Positions 1 through 6,961 of a DNA stretch of 37,774 nt are shown here, piece by piece (the stretch's first letter is position 1; each line of letters opens with the position of its first letter). The stretch is taken from assembly GCA_036558305.1 (NCBI GenBank), contig DATBFX010000066.1, positions 1 to 37,774 on the forward strand, in the 5' to 3' direction. Source of the DNA: DATBFX01 sp036558305. Lineage in GTDB: Bacteria > Chloroflexota > Chloroflexia > Thermomicrobiales > UBA6265. The notes under the pieces were generated by a model. The model was not told the origin of the DNA. It was given only the letters and a program-made list of their open reading frames with translations, and did not search any database. The position numbers and the translations under genes were made by a program.

Positions 1-1043
1 ATCGGGTGTAGCCCCGCAAAATCGATCCCGCAGATCTCCTCGTAACCGCAGCGGATGTTGAAAGCCTGGACGGCTTGACCGGCCGCGCCTTTCATCAGGT
101 TGTCGAGGGCGGCGAGGACGACGAGGCGGTTGGAGTCGGGATCGCGCTCGAAGCCGACGTCGCAGTAATTGGAACCGGACAGGATTTTCGGTTCCGGATA
201 GCGGTGGATGCCGCTCGACTCCTTGACGATCCGCAAGAACGGCTCCTCCTTGTAGGCCGCCCGGTAGATCGCCCAGACTTCCTTCTCGCTCATGGCCTCT
301 TTGAGGTAGACGTGCGAAGTCGCGAGGATGCCGCGCACGGCCTCGACCGAAGTCGCGGAGAAGGCGATCTCCGGCACCACGCCGTCGAACGTGCATTCCT
401 GGATGATCTCGGCCGAGTGGCGGTGACCCGTCGCTTTGAAGGTTCGGATCACGCCCGAACGCTCCGGGTGGTGCGAAGCCAACCCCGGCGCGCCGCCGGC
501 ACCGGACGAGCCCGTTTTCGCCTCGATCACCGTCGGCCGGCCGGTATCGACGACACCCGCCCTGAACAGCGGATACAACCCAAGGATCGCGGTCGTCGCC
601 ATGCAGCCGGCGCTCGAGATGGCATCCGCCTTCCTGATCTCCTCGCGGTGCAGTTCGGGAATCCCGTAGACGAATTCGCCGAGCATGTCGGGCAGCGAGT
701 GGTCGTGGTCGTACCACTTGGGATAGCCGGCGGGGTCGTTCAACCGGAAATCGGCGCTGAGGTCGACGACCACCTTCGCCATCGTCCGCAGCGATTCCAT
801 CTTGCCCATCGCCACACCGTGCGGCAGCGCCACGAAGAGGACGTCGCACGGTTCCAACTTCTCGACGGTCGTGAACTTCAACTGCGTCCGCTTGCGCAGG
901 TTCGGATGCACCGAAAAGACGAACTTCCCGGCGTTTCGCTCCGACGTTACCTGCCGCAATGCGGCGCCCGGGTGACTCAACAAGAGCCGGACCAACTCAC
1001 CGCCGGCGTATCCGGACCCTCCAACGACGGCAACATCGAGCAT
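1..1043 (-). CDS. argC/lysY: N-acetyl-gamma-glutamyl-phosphate / LysW-aminoadipyl-phosphate reductase (3' end cut by window edge)
   Basis: This NADPH-dependent reductase converts the acyl phosphate on the LysW-bound (or N-acetyl) substrate to the semialdehyde, the third step after ligation and phosphorylation. The translation opens MLDVAVVGGSGYAGGEL, a Rossmann GxGGxG-type start. It carries the catalytic cysteine in SSAGCMATTAI and later the family segment GSSGAGGAPG. About 347 codons are present, close to the usual full length of 340-350, so only a few codons can be missing past the left edge. The ATG has a GAGGAG ribosome site just upstream. It lies downstream of lysX in the same direction, so I infer it serves both the lysine and arginine branches (LysY), as in Sulfolobus. 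ArgC and LysY cannot be separated from sequence alone. Confidence 0.93.
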   Translation of the reverse strand, partial: MLDVAVVGGSGYAGGELVRLLLSHPGAALRQVTSERNAGKFVFSVHPNLRKRTQLKFTTVEKLEPCDVLFVALPHGVAMGKMESLRTMAKVVVDLSADFRLNDPAGYPKWYDHDHSLPDMLGEFVYGIPELHREEIRKADAISSAGCMATTAILGLYPLFRAGVVDTGRPTVIEAKTGSSGAGGAPGLASHHPERSGVIRTFKATGHRHSAEIIQECTFDGVVPEIAFSATSVEAVRGILATSHVYLKEAMSEKEVWAIYRAAYKEEPFLRIVKESSGIHRYPEPKILSGSNYCDVGFERDPDSNRLVVLAALDNLMKGAAGQAVQAFNIRCGYEEICGIDFAGLHP

Positions 1044-1057
1044 TGCGAACTCCTCAC

Positions 1058-1170
1058 GAGTCGAAAGTCGTCAGTCGTCAGTCGTCAGTGGATAGTCCGA
1101 GGTCGCAGATCGCAAGCGGCGTCATCCTGTGACCCTTTCCTAACGACTGACGACTATCGACTTTCGACTC
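1058..1170. repeat. Heptad tandem repeat hairpin between lysX and argC
   Basis: On the minus strand the repeat starts inside the TGA stop of lysX and reads as heptads AAAGTCG, ATAGTCG, TCAGTCG. A near-complementary arm lies at 1058-1090 and the other at 1140-1170, so the transcript can form a long hairpin between the two genes. It may act as a processing or attenuation site. It belongs to the repeat family described under findings. Confidence 0.75.
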
Positions 1171-2062
1171 AGTCTGCCGCGGCGGCGACGCCCTCGAGGC
1201 GCGCCGCGCGCGATGCTTCTGCCACACGCAGCGCGTGATCGACGATCCGGCCGGGGATGTTGACGCCGGTCGTGTCGATGCTGTTGCGGAACTCCATCGT
1301 GTAATTGACCTCGTTGACGAGCAATCCCCGCTCGCTTTCGAGGAGATCGACCGCGACAACGCCACCGCCGACGGCGCGCGCCGCCGCCCGCGACAGGGCG
1401 GCGATCTCGGGCGTCACTGGGCAATTGCTGGCGACCCCGCCGCGGGCGGTGTTCGTGATCCAGTGCGGCGAGTCGCGGTAGATCGCACAGATCGTTTCGT
1501 CGCCGACGACGAACGAGCGAATGTCGCGCCCCGGTTTCTTGACGTACTCCTGGATGTAGAACGCGCCGTGGTGGAACGATCCCAGCGTCACCTTGTGCTC
1601 CAGGATCGCCTCCGCCGCATCCCGATCGTTGATCCGCGCCAGCAACCGCCCCCACGAACCGACGGCCGGTTTCATCACCACCGGGTACCCGATCTGGTCG
1701 ATCGCCTCCAACGCCGATTCCGGCGTGAACGCCAGGATCGTCCGGGGCGAAGGAACCCCCTCGCGCGCGAGCGCCGCCGTCGTCAGCAGCTTGTCGCCGC
1801 AGGTGTTGGCGACATCGTAGGTGTTGACGGTCGCCACCCCCCAATCGTTCAGCACCCGCAACGCGTACAGCGCCCGCAGATGGTTGATGCAGCGCTCCAA
1901 CACGACGTCGCAGTCGATCGACCGCGCCTGCAAATCGAGCGTCAACTCGCGATCGTCGAACCGAACGACTTCGACCCCACGCCGCTCGAACTCGGCGAGC
2001 AGCAACTTCTCCTCGACCCGCACCCGCGACATCAAGATCCCGACGGTCAATGGTGCTGCCAC
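1169..2062 (-). CDS. lysX: alpha-aminoadipate--LysW ligase LysX
   Basis: This ATP-grasp (RimK-type) enzyme joins the amino group of alpha-aminoadipate to the C-terminal glutamate of the carrier LysW, opening the AAA lysine pathway. The 297-residue product has the N-terminal signature SRVRVEEKLLL, the ATP lysines in CGDK (K91) and KPAVGSWGR (K131), FYIQEYVKKPGRDIR, WITNTARGG, and the C-terminal VNEVNYTMEFRNS (about 249-261). From memory this matches Thermus LysX closely, including the TMEF segment typical of the aminoadipate enzyme. I chose the GTG start because GAGGGG lies 7 nt upstream. Reading further upstream would run through the T-box leader. It is the first gene of the lysine T-box unit and is followed by argC/lysY. 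Confidence 0.93.
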   Translation of the reverse strand: MAAPLTVGILMSRVRVEEKLLLAEFERRGVEVVRFDDRELTLDLQARSIDCDVVLERCINHLRALYALRVLNDWGVATVNTYDVANTCGDKLLTTAALAREGVPSPRTILAFTPESALEAIDQIGYPVVMKPAVGSWGRLLARINDRDAAEAILEHKVTLGSFHHGAFYIQEYVKKPGRDIRSFVVGDETICAIYRDSPHWITNTARGGVASNCPVTPEIAALSRAAARAVGGGVVAVDLLESERGLLVNEVNYTMEFRNSIDTTGVNIPGRIVDHALRVAEASRAARLEGVAAAAD

Positions 2063-2081
2063 GATGCGCCCCTCGCTGTTG

Positions 2082-2168
2082 AGACGGACAGACGGACAGG
2101 CGGGCAGACGGACGGAACGGTTCGTTTTCTTCATCTGTCCGTCTGCCCGCCTGTCCGTCTGTCCGTCT
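2082..2168. repeat. Perfect 32-bp inverted repeat of octads, lysX 5' UTR
   Basis: Left arm 2082-2113 and right arm 2137-2168 are perfect reverse complements, each made of AGACGGAC-type octads, with a 23-nt loop. It lies between the T-box terminator and the lysX start codon. A transcript that escapes the terminator would carry this very stable hairpin just before the ribosome site. Confidence 0.85.
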
Positions 2169-2181
2169 TCGTTAACGCACA

Positions 2182-2209
2182 AAGCCCCCGTCCAAAGGAC
2201 GGAGGGCTT
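2182..2209 (-). terminator. T-box attenuator terminator upstream of lysX
   Basis: The arms AAGCCC(T)CCGTCC and GGACGG(G)GGCTT flank a TTT loop and are followed on the minus strand by a weak T-rich run. The left arm overlaps the antiterminator partner CCTTTG, so the two folds exclude each other. Confidence 0.75.
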
Positions 2210-2324
2210 CGCTCCGTGGTACCACCTTTGTTCGCCACCACCCTCGCGGGTTCGGGCCTCGCCGGGTGCCAACACACCCTCGCTCGCTAACGGGAGCACC
2301 CGGCCGGTTCTACTCCGGGGGACA

Positions 2325-2384
2325 GGGGCTAGGGGTCAGGGGTCAGCAAAAGATTCGTGCTCCTGACCCCTGACCCCTAGCCCC
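2325..2384. repeat. 22-bp inverted heptad repeat inside the lysX T-box leader
   Basis: The arms 2325-2346 and 2363-2384 are perfect complements. On the minus strand they read as CTAGGGG, TCAGGGG, TCAGGAG heptads. The hairpin sits where other T-box leaders have Stems II/III, so it may replace or lengthen the linker without disturbing Stem I or the antiterminator. Confidence 0.8.
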
Positions 2385-2518
2385 CGACCCGTCCGTTTCT
2401 TCCGGCGGCTCGGGGGTCTTCTTCGGTCCGGCGGCGTTCCGCGGGTCTCACACCGATCGCCCGCTCGCTGAGGCGCCTGCCGAAACGACCCTGTCCCCGT
2501 CAATGCCTCTCGTTGGTC

Positions 2519-2547
2519 AGATTATGGAAATCCCGCGCGCTTGTCAA
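2519..2547 (-). promoter_or_regulatory. Promoter of the lysX unit, overlapping the argX stop codon
   Basis: TTGACA (2547-2542) and TAATCT (2524-2519) are separated by 17 bp, a near-consensus sigma-70-type promoter. The TGA within TTGACA is the stop codon of argX. Transcription should start near 2512, just before Stem I of the T-box. Confidence 0.75.
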
Positions 2548-3500
2548 TCGCCGCGCGTCCCGGCGGGTACGGCCTGCTGCACCTGCCGCCGTTGCGCGGA
2601 GACCCGCACCGCCTCCTCGACGACCTCGCCAGCGATGTCGACGTCGGTCGTCGACATCAATCCTTTGAACTCGCCGCCCGTGTTGACCTCGACCACCGTC
2701 AACCCGTCCGCCGCCTCGATCAGATCGACGCCGGCAAAGCGGGCGCCGACCGCGATGCAGGCACGCCAGGCCAAATCCTCGATCTCCGGCGTGATCGGAC
2801 AGGCCGTCGAGACCGCACCTCGGGCCGCGTTCGTGATCCAGTGCGCCGAGTTGCGGTACGAGGCGGCGAGGACGCGCTCGCCGACGACGTAGACGCGGAT
2901 GTCCCGCCCCGGTTTTTCGACGTACTGTTGCACGTAGAAGATCGAATGCTCGTACGAGCCGAGTGCGGTCTTCTGCTCCAGGATCGCCCGCGCCTGCTCC
3001 GGTCCGTTGACCTTGGCCAGCAATCTGCCCCAGGACCCGGTCACCGGTTTCAGCACGGCCGGGAACCCGACTTGCTCGCAGGCGGCGATCGCCGATTCGA
3101 TCGAGAATGCCAGGAGTGTCCGCGGCGTCGGCACGCCCGCCGCTTCCAGCGCCAGGCTGCAGAGCGCCTTGTCGTCGCAGACCGTCGTCGCCGCCGACCG
3201 GTTGAGCGTCGGGATCCCCCACCGCTCCATCACCCGCAACGCGTACGCCGCCCGCGAGTGCACGACGCAGCGGTCGAGGACGACGTCGTAATACAACCCC
3301 GCCTCGGCGGCGTCCGGTCGCGCCAGGTCGAGCACCAGATCGCGATCGAAGATCGGCGACACGTCGAGCCCTCGGTCACGCGCCGCCTGGAGAATCAACT
3401 TCTCTTCGGTCCGCAAGTACGAGACGAGCACGCCCAATCGCAATGGTGCGTGGCGTCCGTTTCCTGACGGCTGACGGCTGACGGCTGACGGCTCGTTCAC
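2544..3500 (-). CDS. argX: glutamate--LysW ligase ArgX
   Basis: This is a second RimK-type ATP-grasp ligase, predicted to attach glutamate to LysW and open the carrier-bound arginine branch. It keeps SYLRTEEKLIL, the ATP lysines in CDDK (K111) and KPVTGSWGR (K151), FYVQQYVEKPGRDIRV and WITNAARG. Its C-terminal segment is VEVNTGGEFKG where LysX has VNEVNYTMEFRN, and this GGEFK version is what I recall for glutamate-specific ArgX. The likely start is a GTG overlapping the lysK stop by four bases, which gives 318 residues. An internal TTG just before RLGVLVSY would remove an N-terminal stretch encoded by a heptad repeat. Position directly after lysK and in the argF unit supports the arginine role. 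Confidence 0.88.
   Translation of the reverse strand: MNEPSAVSRQPSGNGRHAPLRLGVLVSYLRTEEKLILQAARDRGLDVSPIFDRDLVLDLARPDAAEAGLYYDVVLDRCVVHSRAAYALRVMERWGIPTLNRSAATTVCDDKALCSLALEAAGVPTPRTLLAFSIESAIAACEQVGFPAVLKPVTGSWGRLLAKVNGPEQARAILEQKTALGSYEHSIFYVQQYVEKPGRDIRVYVVGERVLAASYRNSAHWITNAARGAVSTACPITPEIEDLAWRACIAVGARFAGVDLIEAADGLTVVEVNTGGEFKGLMSTTDVDIAGEVVEEAVRVSAQRRQVQQAVPAGTRGD
3466..3493. repeat. CCGTCAG heptad repeat, about four copies, at the lysK/argX junction
   Basis: On the minus strand the unit CCGTCAG is repeated four times, beginning five bases after the lysK stop. If argX uses the overlapping GTG, the repeat is translated in frame as part of the N-terminus, so here the repeat is coding. 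Confidence 0.8.
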
Positions 3501-4588
3501 AGCGACACCAGTACATCGGTCAGCACGCGAATCGCACGCAGATAATCGTCGAGCACGATCCGTTCCTCGGGCGTGTGGTCGAGCGAGGCGTCGCCGGGAC
3601 CGTAGGCCACGATCGGGCAGCCCCAGGCGGGACCGACCACCGTCATGTCCGACGTGCCGAGCTTCCGCGTGAACCGCGGCGTACCGCCGGCGGCGCGGAT
3701 CGCCCGCAGGAACGGCGGGGTGATCGGCGACCGCTTGTCGGTGGCGTATCCCTCCTGCCGCCCGTGGACGATCAAATCGGCCGGCGCGGCGATCGTGCAC
3801 AGCCGGCCTGCGAGCTCGTCGACGTCGATATCCGGCGGCAGACGGACGCCGATCGACAGCCGCGCCTCATCGAACAACCCGTCGCTTTCGGTCCACATCC
3901 CCCGGAGCGAGTGCCCGAGCGCATTGAACCCGGTTGCCTCACCGTTACGGGCCGCGACCTCGCCGCAGAGGGCATTCCAGAACGCGACCGCTTGCTCCGC
4001 CACCGATTCGCCCGGTCCCGCGGTGTGTCGCCCCGCCTCACGTAATCGATAGGTGAAAGACAGTGTCCCCCGATAACCGAGACAAACGGCGTCCCACCCG
4101 CTCGGCTCGCCGATGATGCAGTAGTCGGGGGCCGGCCCCGCGGCAACCGCGTTGGCGCCGGGCGAGCCGATCGACTCCTCGCCGACCGCGCCGACGACGG
4201 TGATCGTCGCGTCCGCTCGATCGGCCGCGGCCGCGGCCGCCGCGACAAACGTCGCCAGCGGTCCCTTCGCGTCGACGGCGCCGCGCCCGTGTAACACGCC
4301 GTCCTCGGTCCGAACCGCGATCTCGCCGGGTACGGTATCGATGTGGCCGAGGAGAACGATGCGGCGTCGCCCCCGGCCGATGACGCCGACGGCGCTGCCG
4401 GCCGCGTCCGGCGCCGCCTCGAAACCGCGCGTCCGCATCTCCTGGCAGAGGTAGGCGACCGCCTCGGCTTCGTCGCCGCTCAAACTCGGGATCGCGACGA
4501 GACCGTGGAGCAGATCGACGTCCGCCTGGTCTCGCTCGGCGGTTGCCGGTCCCGCCACCGCCAGATCAGGCAGAGAGGACAACCCCAT
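3497..4588 (-). CDS. lysK: LysW-lysine/ornithine hydrolase (M20 metallopeptidase)
   Basis: This enzyme releases lysine or ornithine from LysW in the last carrier-bound step. It is an M20/ArgE-type dinuclear metal hydrolase of 363 residues. The metal and catalytic motifs are visible: LLGHIDTVPG (H82, D84), GRGAVDAKGP (D106) and VGEESIGSPGA (E137-E138). The C-terminal part has GTSDMTVVGP and PGDASLDHTPEE, with a late ligand histidine. The ATG is preceded by GGGAGG at about 7 nt and overlaps the end of the upstream LysX-like gene by 23 bases. Its stop overlaps the argX GTG, so the three genes are translationally coupled. One lysK would serve both lysine and arginine branches, as reported for Sulfolobus. 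Confidence 0.92.
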   Translation of the reverse strand: MGLSSLPDLAVAGPATAERDQADVDLLHGLVAIPSLSGDEAEAVAYLCQEMRTRGFEAAPDAAGSAVGVIGRGRRRIVLLGHIDTVPGEIAVRTEDGVLHGRGAVDAKGPLATFVAAAAAAADRADATITVVGAVGEESIGSPGANAVAAGPAPDYCIIGEPSGWDAVCLGYRGTLSFTYRLREAGRHTAGPGESVAEQAVAFWNALCGEVAARNGEATGFNALGHSLRGMWTESDGLFDEARLSIGVRLPPDIDVDELAGRLCTIAAPADLIVHGRQEGYATDKRSPITPPFLRAIRAAGGTPRFTRKLGTSDMTVVGPAWGCPIVAYGPGDASLDHTPEERIVLDDYLRAIRVLTDVLVSL

Positions 4589-5477
4589 CGGGCACCTCCC
4601 GCACCAGATCCAGCTTGAGTCCCACCTCGCCGTCAAGCGGCAACTGGGTGACGATCGACGCCTTGTGCACGACGTGGGCGGCCGCGAGTTCGGCGATCGC
4701 CTCGGCGACGGAGAGACGACCGAGCGGCGTCGCGTCCCGGAACTCCGGTACCGGATTGACATCCCACACGACCGGCCCTTCGGGCCCCGCGATCAGATCG
4801 ACGCCGACGATCGCGGCACCGAGCGCGTGCGCGGCCAACTCCGCGACGCCGGCGAACCGCGCCGCGTAGCGGGCCCGACCGGCAGGATCGCAAATCCCCA
4901 CCGCGCGCCCATCGACGACGACGAGCGAGACCCGTCCGCGCTCGAACGTCGCGCCGGCCTGGACGATCCCCAACACCGCGCTCGGTCCACCCAACGTGCT
5001 GCGATGCTCGAACACGGCCTCGGCCGTATCCCGGTCGAGCAGCGCAATCTCCTGCGATCCCGGTGTCAACGGTAGATAGGTGGCCGGATAACCGGCGGTC
5101 TCGGTCGCCGCCAATCCCGCCGCTTCCGAGGTAACCAGCATCGTCGTGGGGCGCGGAACGCCGGCGGCAGCCAACGCCGCGGCGACGTCGGCGCGGGTGC
5201 CCGTTGCCGCCAATCCGGCATCCAGCACCGTCCCGCACGACGCCCGCCGGAGCGGCAAGATCGCCGCGGCGGCGGTCCGATTCTGGCAGCGGTCGACGAC
5301 CACGCGGGTATCTTGGTCGCCGGCCGTCGCCGGCTTGGTCGGGACCGGTGCGATCGGCACCGGCGCATCGGCGGGCGGCAGCAACCGCGCCGGGACGCCG
5401 GCCTCCGCCAGCGCCTGGAGCACCTGCTTCTCTTCCACCCGCATCCGTGCACAGAGCACGCCGATCACCGCTGCCAT
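4566..5477 (-). CDS. Degenerate LysX/ArgX-like ATP-grasp paralogue
   Basis: The N-terminus MAAVIGVLCARMRVEEKQVL, the stretch VVVDRCQNR and the C-terminal VGVDLIAGPEG...VVWDVNPVPEFRD mark this 303-residue protein as a third member of the LysX family. Its ATP-grasp core is eroded. The CGDK lysine of LysX is replaced (GTRAD), KPxxGSWGR becomes LPLTPGSQE so the second ATP lysine is leucine, the QEYVxKPGRD segment becomes VQAGATFERG, and the WITN segment is gone. A tail of about 30 residues beyond the usual end is extra. The frame is intact, with GGGAG upstream of the ATG, between lysW and lysK. I infer a non-catalytic partner or carrier-binding protein. An unusual active ligase cannot be excluded. 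Confidence 0.8.
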   Translation of the reverse strand: MAAVIGVLCARMRVEEKQVLQALAEAGVPARLLPPADAPVPIAPVPTKPATAGDQDTRVVVDRCQNRTAAAAILPLRRASCGTVLDAGLAATGTRADVAAALAAAGVPRPTTMLVTSEAAGLAATETAGYPATYLPLTPGSQEIALLDRDTAEAVFEHRSTLGGPSAVLGIVQAGATFERGRVSLVVVDGRAVGICDPAGRARYAARFAGVAELAAHALGAAIVGVDLIAGPEGPVVWDVNPVPEFRDATPLGRLSVAEAIAELAAAHVVHKASIVTQLPLDGEVGLKLDLVREVPDGVVLSA

Positions 5478-5503
5478 CTCCAATCTCCCTAGCTCCGAGG
5501 CGG

Positions 5504-5573
5504 TAGGCGCTAGGCGTTAGGGGCACGACGGTCTTCGTTCTCCTAACGCCTAACGCCTAGCGCCTAGCGCCTA
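5504..5573. repeat. TAGGCGC/TAGGCGT heptad hairpin at the lysW stop codon
   Basis: On the minus strand the lysW stop TAG is itself the first three bases of the first heptad (TAGGCGC, TAGGCGC, TAGGCGT, TAGGCGT). A complementary arm follows at 5504-5521. The hairpin lies before the ribosome site of the LysX-like gene. Confidence 0.85.
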
Positions 5574-5735
5574 CTCGCCCCAATCCTCGCCCTCTTCCGG
5601 CGCGAGCCCGACCGCGATCGGATCGACGCTGAGGACCTCCAATTCCACACTGCATTCCGGGCAGACGATGATCTCGCCGACCTCGACCCCCCCGGTCTCG
5701 AACTCCCCCCCGCACTCGGGACACGTTACCGACAT
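5571..5735 (-). CDS. lysW: Amino-group carrier protein LysW
   Basis: This is the small acidic carrier whose C-terminal glutamate is loaded with aminoadipate or glutamate and holds the intermediate through the pathway. The 54-residue product begins MSVTCPECGGEFE. It has two CPEC zinc-ribbon pairs (TCPECGG and VCPECSV) and ends in EGEDWGE, the hallmark C-terminus of LysW. The ATG follows an AAAGGA ribosome site. It lies between argF and the LysX-like gene. The zinc-ribbon and the EDWGE tail make the identity nearly certain. Because both lysX and argX are nearby, this single carrier probably serves both amino acids. Confidence 0.97.
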   Translation of the reverse strand: MSVTCPECGGEFETGGVEVGEIIVCPECSVELEVLSVDPIAVGLAPEEGEDWGE

Positions 5736-5763
5736 CCGTCAATTCCTTTCCGTTCAGTCCTTC

Positions 5764-5852
5764 GTCACAAGTCACAGGTCTCAAGTCTCAAGTTGCAGGT
5801 CACAAGTGCCAGTCGGTGATTCTTGCCACTTGGAACTTGAGACTTGCAACTC
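5764..5852. repeat. Heptad repeat hairpin between argF and lysW
   Basis: On the minus strand the heptads TTGCAAG, TCTCAAG, TTCCAAG, TGGCAAG begin about 12 nt after the argF stop. A complementary, less regular arm lies at 5764-5810. It could shape transcript ends or set the relative levels of argF and lysW. Confidence 0.75.
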
Positions 5853-5863
5853 GTCTGGCCGCC

Positions 5864-6961
5864 TCAGCAGAGCATGTGCAGCAGCAGCGCCTTGTGCAGG
5901 TGCAGGCGGTTTTCGGCTTGGTCGAAGATCACCGACTGCGGTCCGTCGGCGACGACGGCCGCGGCCTCCTCGTCCCGGTGCATCGGCAGGCAGTGCATGA
6001 AGATCGCGTCCTTGTCAGCCGCCGCCATGATCTCGGGTGTCACCTTGAAGGGCGCAAGGGCAACCGCGCGGGCCGCGCCGTCGAGTTGGCCCATGCTGAC
6101 GTGCACGTCGGTGTAGACCGCGTCGGCGCCGGTGACCGCCGCCCACGGGTCGTCGGTAATCGTCACCTTGGCGCCGCTGGCGGCGGCGAGCCAGGTCGCC
6201 TGGGTGACGATGTCGGCCGGGGGCTGGTATTGGGTCGGGCAGGCGATCGTGACGCTGACCCCGGCTGCCGCGCCGCAGACGAGGAGCGAGGAGGCGACGT
6301 TGTTGCCGTCGCCGAGATAGACGAGTTTGACACCCTTCAACTCGCCGAACCGCTCTTTCAGGGTCAGCAGGTCCGCCAGTGCCTGGGTCGGATGACAGCG
6401 GTCGGAAAGCCCGTTGATCACCGGCACCCCCGCGTGCTCGGCCAACTCGACGACGTCCTGGTGTTTGGCGACGCGGGCGACGATGCAGTCGACGTAGCGG
6501 CCGAGGACGGTGGCGGTGTCCTCGATCGTCTCGCCGCGTTTCAATTGGAGGTCGTTGACGCCGAGGAAGATCGCGTTGCCGCCGAGTTGGGCCATCCCCG
6601 CTTCGAACGAAACGCGGGTGCGGGTGCTCGGGTGCTGAAAAATCATGCCGAGGGTCTTCCCCGGCAGGTACCCGTGCGGCTCGCCCTTCTTGTGCATCCG
6701 CTTCAGGCGGGCGGCCGTCTCCAGCACCTCGACGATCTCGTCCGGCGTCAGGTCGATGTCGTCGACCAGACTCCGACCGCGCAGGCGGGCGCTGAGGGTA
6801 AAGGTGGAGAGTTTCGGCGCCAGGGCGCCGCCGAGCGAGAGCGTCCTCAAGTACTGCGATGCATCGACGTCGTCGCCGAGACTCGGGACCGGCCGCAGGT
6901 GCGGGGTCTCTTGCAGAACGCGGTCCTCGGCCTGATGAGGAACGGCGGAGAGGTCGTGCAT
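5864..6961 (-). CDS. argF: Ornithine carbamoyltransferase
   Basis: This enzyme makes citrulline from ornithine and carbamoyl phosphate, the step that commits ornithine to arginine. The motifs are clear: STRTR (112-116, carbamoyl phosphate), HPTQ, DVHVSMG and FMHCLP (ornithine and catalytic cysteine). The product is 365 residues, about 50 longer than usual. The core begins near LRGRSLVDDIDL (residue 60), and the extra N-terminal segment has no motif I recognise. The ATG is preceded by GGGAGA, which is also the element sequestered by the T-box fold, so this start is well supported. It is the first gene of the unit with lysW, the LysX-like gene, lysK and argX. Confidence 0.95.
   Translation of the reverse strand: MHDLSAVPHQAEDRVLQETPHLRPVPSLGDDVDASQYLRTLSLGGALAPKLSTFTLSARLRGRSLVDDIDLTPDEIVEVLETAARLKRMHKKGEPHGYLPGKTLGMIFQHPSTRTRVSFEAGMAQLGGNAIFLGVNDLQLKRGETIEDTATVLGRYVDCIVARVAKHQDVVELAEHAGVPVINGLSDRCHPTQALADLLTLKERFGELKGVKLVYLGDGNNVASSLLVCGAAAGVSVTIACPTQYQPPADIVTQATWLAAASGAKVTITDDPWAAVTGADAVYTDVHVSMGQLDGAARAVALAPFKVTPEIMAAADKDAIFMHCLPMHRDEEAAAVVADGPQSVIFDQAENRLHLHKALLLHMLC

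Larger units (their letters stand above)
2172..2512 (-). promoter_or_regulatory. T-box riboswitch, lysine-type (specifier AAG), controlling lysX
   Basis: Reading the minus strand, Stem I has the apical pattern AGCGAGCGGG...GGTGTGAGACCCGC. The specifier side reads GAA-G-AAG-ACCCCC-GAGC, with the same spacing I recall for B. subtilis glyQS (GAAA-GGC-six-GAGC). This puts AAG (Lys) at 2418-2420. The T-box bulge GGTGGTACC (2218-2226) has TGGT, which fits a tRNA with A at position 73. CAAAGG pairs with CCTTTG as antiterminator. The alternative is a terminator of two 11-bp arms at 2182-2209. A 22-bp repeat hairpin is inserted between Stem I and the antiterminator. Uncharged tRNA-Lys is expected to allow lysX transcription. 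Confidence 0.88.

Noticed and set aside
2063..2299. In-frame upstream extension of lysX
   Set aside because: It covers the T-box terminator and repeat hairpin; the family alignment begins at the GTG at 2062.
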